Positions 61,251-64,000 of a DNA stretch of 64,000 bases are shown piece after piece. Under the pieces are notes generated by a model. It did no database searches and had not been told where the DNA came from. It worked only from the letters and a program-made list of their open reading frames with translations. Each line of letters opens with the position of its first letter. Positions within the stretch are counted from its first letter, which is position 1. Source of the stretch: Streptomyces olivochromogenes. Lineage in GTDB: Bacteria; Actinomycetota; Actinomycetes; Streptomycetales; Streptomycetaceae. The stretch covers positions 1 through 64,000 of the forward strand of contig NZ_JADDRL010000019.1 of NCBI RefSeq assembly GCF_021538895.1, written 5' to 3'. A program made the position numbers and the translations under genes.

Positions 61251-62738
61251 TTGCCCAGCGCGACCTCTCTTCTCGTACGACGTGGTGCGGCCGTCGCTGC
61301 CGCGTTCGGGCTCGTCACCGTCGCCGGCCCGCAGGTGGCCGACGCGGCGCCGGCAGCCACGGCCACCGGGCCCGCGGCCCCGCACTGGTCCACCTGCCCC
61401 GCGGGCTCCGAAGCGCCGCGCGGTACGTACTGCACCACCCTCAAGGTCCCCCTCGACTACGCCCGTCCACGCGGTCGGCAGATCAAGCTCACCCTGTCGG
61501 TGGCCGGTGACGCGAACGCCCCGCGCACCCTCGTGGTCAACCCGGGCGGGCCGGGTGAACCGGGTATCGGCACGGCCCAGTTGGTGTGGAGTCAGCTGCC
61601 CGCGGACGTCAGCGCGAAGTACAACGTGGTCAGCTTCGACCCGCGCGGCGTCGGCGCCAGCACCCCCGTGTCCTGCGGGGACACGAGGCGGCTGATCAAG
61701 CATCCGGCCGGGCCGTACACGCCCACGACGGATGCGCAGGAGCAGGCGCGGCGCACCGTGGCCCGCAAGGTCGCCGAGCAGTGCTACGCGAAGGCCAAGG
61801 ACCTGCTGCCGTACATCACCACCGAGAACGCGGCACGCGACATGGACCGGATCCGTGCCGCGCTGGGCCGCGACAAGATGGACTACCTCGGGTATTCGTA
61901 CGGAACGAGGCTCGGCGCCACGTACGCGACCCTCTTCCCGTCGCACACCGGCCGCATGATCCTGGACAGCGTCGTCGATCCGACCGTCACCACCTATGCC
62001 TCGCAGTACGAGCAGGATCCGGCGCTTCAGCATCGGGCCGAGCAGTTCTTCGCGTGGGTGGCCAAGAAGGACGAGACCTATCACCTGGGCACGAGCGCGG
62101 CGAAGGTGTCGGCCACGTGGGACGCCGTCCGCAAGAAGCTGGATGCTCACCCCGCCGGGGGCAGGGCGGGCAGCGCGGAACTCGACGATCTGCTCGCTTC
62201 CGGCATGTACACGGATCTGGAGTGGGCGGACGTGGCCCAGCCCGTCGCCGATTACCGGCGCGGGGATGCGAGCGCCCTGGTCGGCACCACCGACCAGCTC
62301 GCCCTCGGCAGCGTTGTCCCGGCCCGGCTCGCCTACAACTGCGTGGACGACGCCTGGCCCCGCGACTGGGCGACCTGGCACCGGGAGACTGCTGCGGCAG
62401 CCCCCAAGTCCCCGCTGTTCGCCTGGCTGAACAGCTGGTACAGCGCGCCGTGCGCGTTCTGGAAGGCCCCGACGGCACGCCCCGTGAAGATCGGCTCGGC
62501 GCACGTGCCGCCGGTTCTGCTGCTCCAGGCGAAGGACGATGCGGCGACCCCCGTCGTGGGCGCACGCCGCATGCACCAGGCACTGACCGGTTCCGGTCTC
62601 GTCGTCGCGGGCGGCGGCAACCACGGCCAGTACCTGTTCGACGGCAACGCCTGCATGGACCGACACGGCAGCCGCTATCTGCTCACCGGACGGCTCCCGG
62701 CCGAGGGCGCGACGTGCCCGGCGGCGCCGGCACCGTGA
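61251..62738 (+). CDS. Secreted tripeptidyl-aminopeptidase-like hydrolase
   Basis: 495 residues from a TTG after AGGAAG. Signal peptide (VRRGAAVAAAFGLVTVAG, cleaved near DAAPA). The alpha/beta-hydrolase core has VNPGGPGEPG near 98, FDPRGVGAS near 126, nucleophile GYSYGTRLG near 217, KDDAATPV near 426 (Asp) and GGNHGQYL near 457 (His). This is the Streptomyces TAP/SlpD-type exopeptidase, which removes N-terminal peptides from secreted proteins. Its neighbour is a secreted protease, suggesting a shared role in protein breakdown. Confidence 0.93.
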   Translation: MPSATSLLVRRGAAVAAAFGLVTVAGPQVADAAPAATATGPAAPHWSTCPAGSEAPRGTYCTTLKVPLDYARPRGRQIKLTLSVAGDANAPRTLVVNPGGPGEPGIGTAQLVWSQLPADVSAKYNVVSFDPRGVGASTPVSCGDTRRLIKHPAGPYTPTTDAQEQARRTVARKVAEQCYAKAKDLLPYITTENAARDMDRIRAALGRDKMDYLGYSYGTRLGATYATLFPSHTGRMILDSVVDPTVTTYASQYEQDPALQHRAEQFFAWVAKKDETYHLGTSAAKVSATWDAVRKKLDAHPAGGRAGSAELDDLLASGMYTDLEWADVAQPVADYRRGDASALVGTTDQLALGSVVPARLAYNCVDDAWPRDWATWHRETAAAAPKSPLFAWLNSWYSAPCAFWKAPTARPVKIGSAHVPPVLLLQAKDDAATPVVGARRMHQALTGSGLVVAGGGNHGQYLFDGNACMDRHGSRYLLTGRLPAEGATCPAAPAP

Positions 62739-62789
62739 GCGCGACCGGCGATGATCTCGCCGGACCGGGCATGGAGTAGAAGTGTCCTC

Positions 62790-63473
62790 ATGGATGTGGG
62801 TGTCGAGTACGAGATGATCGCCGTTCCGGCGGGGCAGGTCACGCTGTCGGACCGGCGGACGGAGCGCAGTTGGACGGTTGAGGTCGCGCCCTGTCAGATC
62901 ACCAGGTACCCGATCACTCAAGCGGTGTACGCGCAGGTCACCGGCCTGCGTCCAGGCACCGCCCAGGGGGACCGGCTGCCCGTCGAGGGGGTCTCGTGGT
63001 GGGATGCGGTCCGCTTCTGCAACACCCTGTCCCACAAGGACGGGCTCACGCCCGCCTACCACTTCCGGGCGGAGGGCGATGACATCGAATGGGACGCCTT
63101 CGCGGACGGTTACCGGCTGCCGAGCGAAGCGGAGTGGGAGTACGCCTGCCGGGCCGGCACGACCGGACCGCGCTACGGGCCCCTGGACGAGATCGCCTGG
63201 CATCGCGGCAACTCCCACGACCGCATCCACGAGGTGGGCGGTAAGCGGCCCAACCCGTGGGGCTTCCACGACATGCTCGGCAACGTGTGGGAGTGGTGCT
63301 GGGACGTCTACGACGCCGAGGTCTACGGCAGCTATCGGGTGCTGCGCGGGGGCGGCTGGTTCGACGAACACTGGAGTTGCCGGGCCTCCGTACGGCGCCG
63401 CAGCCACCCCACGTTCCGCGTCGACGACGTCGGATTCCGCGTCGCACGCGGGAAAGCGCCGGAGCAGAGCTAG
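62790..63473 (+). CDS. SUMF1/FGE-sulfatase-domain protein, catalytic Cys pair incomplete
   Basis: 227 residues. The SUMF1-like fold reads ITRYPITQAVYAQVTG near 38, VSWWDAVRFCNTLSH near 68, RLPSEAEWEYACRAG near 108 and GNVWEWCWDVYD near 165. In formylglycine-generating enzymes the active site has two cysteines, CX4C; here the region reads GGWFDEHWSCRASVRR, so only the second Cys is present. It is therefore probably not an active formylglycine generator; other SUMF1 domains bind partners or metals. No sulfatase is nearby. The stop overlaps that of the convergent gene. Confidence 0.85.
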   Translation: MDVGVEYEMIAVPAGQVTLSDRRTERSWTVEVAPCQITRYPITQAVYAQVTGLRPGTAQGDRLPVEGVSWWDAVRFCNTLSHKDGLTPAYHFRAEGDDIEWDAFADGYRLPSEAEWEYACRAGTTGPRYGPLDEIAWHRGNSHDRIHEVGGKRPNPWGFHDMLGNVWEWCWDVYDAEVYGSYRVLRGGGWFDEHWSCRASVRRRSHPTFRVDDVGFRVARGKAPEQS

Positions 63474-63943
63474 CGGAGTGATCCGCGCTCGTCGACGTGC
63501 ACGGTGGGCGCCGCCAAGAACACATCGGCGCCGACCGGGCCGTAGGCGATGTTGAAGGTGTCCATCCAGTACGACCAGTCCCGCACCCCCGCGGCACTGC
63601 TGAAGCGGTAGTTGAGCTGCCAGCGGACCCACTGCCCCGGGGCCAGGCGCACAGCCGGGGGCCTGCGCGGCCGGGGCGGTATGGCGAACAGGGGATCCAC
63701 CCGGGGCTGGACCCGGAGTCGGCCGTCGGTCTCGCGGAGCTGGACGTTGACGCTGCGCAAGGCTTCCTGACCGTCGTACGGCTCGAAGTCGTCTCGCTCG
63801 TGCATGCGCACCACGTGGGCGAGGGAAGGTGCCACGACAGGGAGCCTGAAGCCGACCGGAGCCGCGTTCCTGCGTGCGGCGGCGGCTCCTCCCCGGGACT
63901 CCTTCGTCCAGGACGTCCGTATCCACTGGACGGTGATCTCCAC
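63470..63943 (-). CDS. Hypothetical protein of unknown function
   Basis: 157 residues from a GTG with GGAGG eight bases upstream. It reads AAPVGFRLPVVAPSLAHVVR, then a beta-rich half (QWVRWQLNYRFSSAAGV and DWSYWMDTFNIAYGPVGAD). It is soluble, with no signal. Both it and the SUMF1-like gene end in the same CTAG palindrome, overlapping by four bases. Upstream sequence to the window edge shows no complete gene. Family not recognised. Confidence 0.65.
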   Translation of the reverse strand: MEITVQWIRTSWTKESRGGAAAARRNAAPVGFRLPVVAPSLAHVVRMHERDDFEPYDGQEALRSVNVQLRETDGRLRVQPRVDPLFAIPPRPRRPPAVRLAPGQWVRWQLNYRFSSAAGVRDWSYWMDTFNIAYGPVGADVFLAAPTVHVDERGSLR

Positions 63944-64000
63944 GGCTTCCGCCTCCGCGAACTCGTCGATGACCGCACCACCCTATGCGCGGCGAGCATC

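Overview
The window is chromosomal DNA of a Streptomyces or a very close actinomycete. GC content is very high with strong third-position GC bias, GTG and TTG starts are common, and many families are typical of the genus: DUF397 with XRE/DUF5753, SCO4402-like, DUF5707, tripeptidyl-aminopeptidase-like secreted hydrolases, SpoIIE-type phosphatases, DUF485 plus acetate symporter. It reads as an accessory, arm-like region: many small regulator-plus-enzyme units, secreted enzymes and pseudogenes, with no ribosomal, replication or other core genes. No complete insertion sequence, prophage, CRISPR array or large biosynthetic cluster was seen.

Layout. 0-8 kb: an acetate-type symporter operon facing a large ATP-binding LuxR regulator, a translationally coupled operon ending in a secreted SGNH hydrolase, and an orphan NarL-type response regulator. 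8-20 kb: a polyprenyl diphosphate synthase, a tRNA-Glu-like element with its own terminator, an APH(6)/hydroxyurea-type kinase, a sulfotransferase, a Nudix enzyme, a Tat-exported alpha/beta hydrolase, a TetR/SDR pair sharing one operator type, and an ArsR-type regulator facing a DUF2218-methyltransferase fusion. 20-30 kb: a TetR facing an alkyl-DHAP-synthase-like flavoenzyme across three 15-bp operator repeats, a SpoIIE phosphatase, a PucR-type regulator facing an HSL-type hydrolase, a class-C serine hydrolase, a 232-bp MITE-like element that supplies the stop codon of a DinB protein, and a broken SMI1-like gene. 30-45 kb: a secreted metallophosphoesterase with two peptidoglycan-binding repeats, a two-component system facing an ABC exporter, an MFS pump facing an XRE-cupin regulator, an OhrR-like MarR unit, a cupin/truncated-globin/COG2345 redox cluster, and a TetR-PhyH operon with its operator in the promoter spacer. 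45-64 kb: unknown cytosolic proteins (one frameshifted), a lipoprotein, a nitronate monooxygenase, a secreted amidohydrolase with discoidin domain, YihY and GAP membrane proteins, a complete ferredoxin-reductase-P450 operon, a convergent DUF397/XRE pair, a truncated sigma gene, a trypsin-like protease, a secreted peptidase and a SUMF1-domain protein.

Working together. Most loci are self-contained switches: a one-component regulator beside its probable target, usually with a palindrome visible between them. Palindromes were found for two TetR loci next to an SDR and a flavoenzyme, a TetR-PhyH operon, a MarR unit, an XRE-cupin/MFS pair and the globin cluster. The most notable items are the triple 15-bp operator array, the nested GTGA/TTGA-coupled operon with two unknown small proteins, the unusual fusions (DUF2218-methyltransferase, phosphoesterase with peptidoglycan-binding repeats) and the MITE-like insertion at a gene end. 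All functions are inferred from sequence reading alone; no database search was run.
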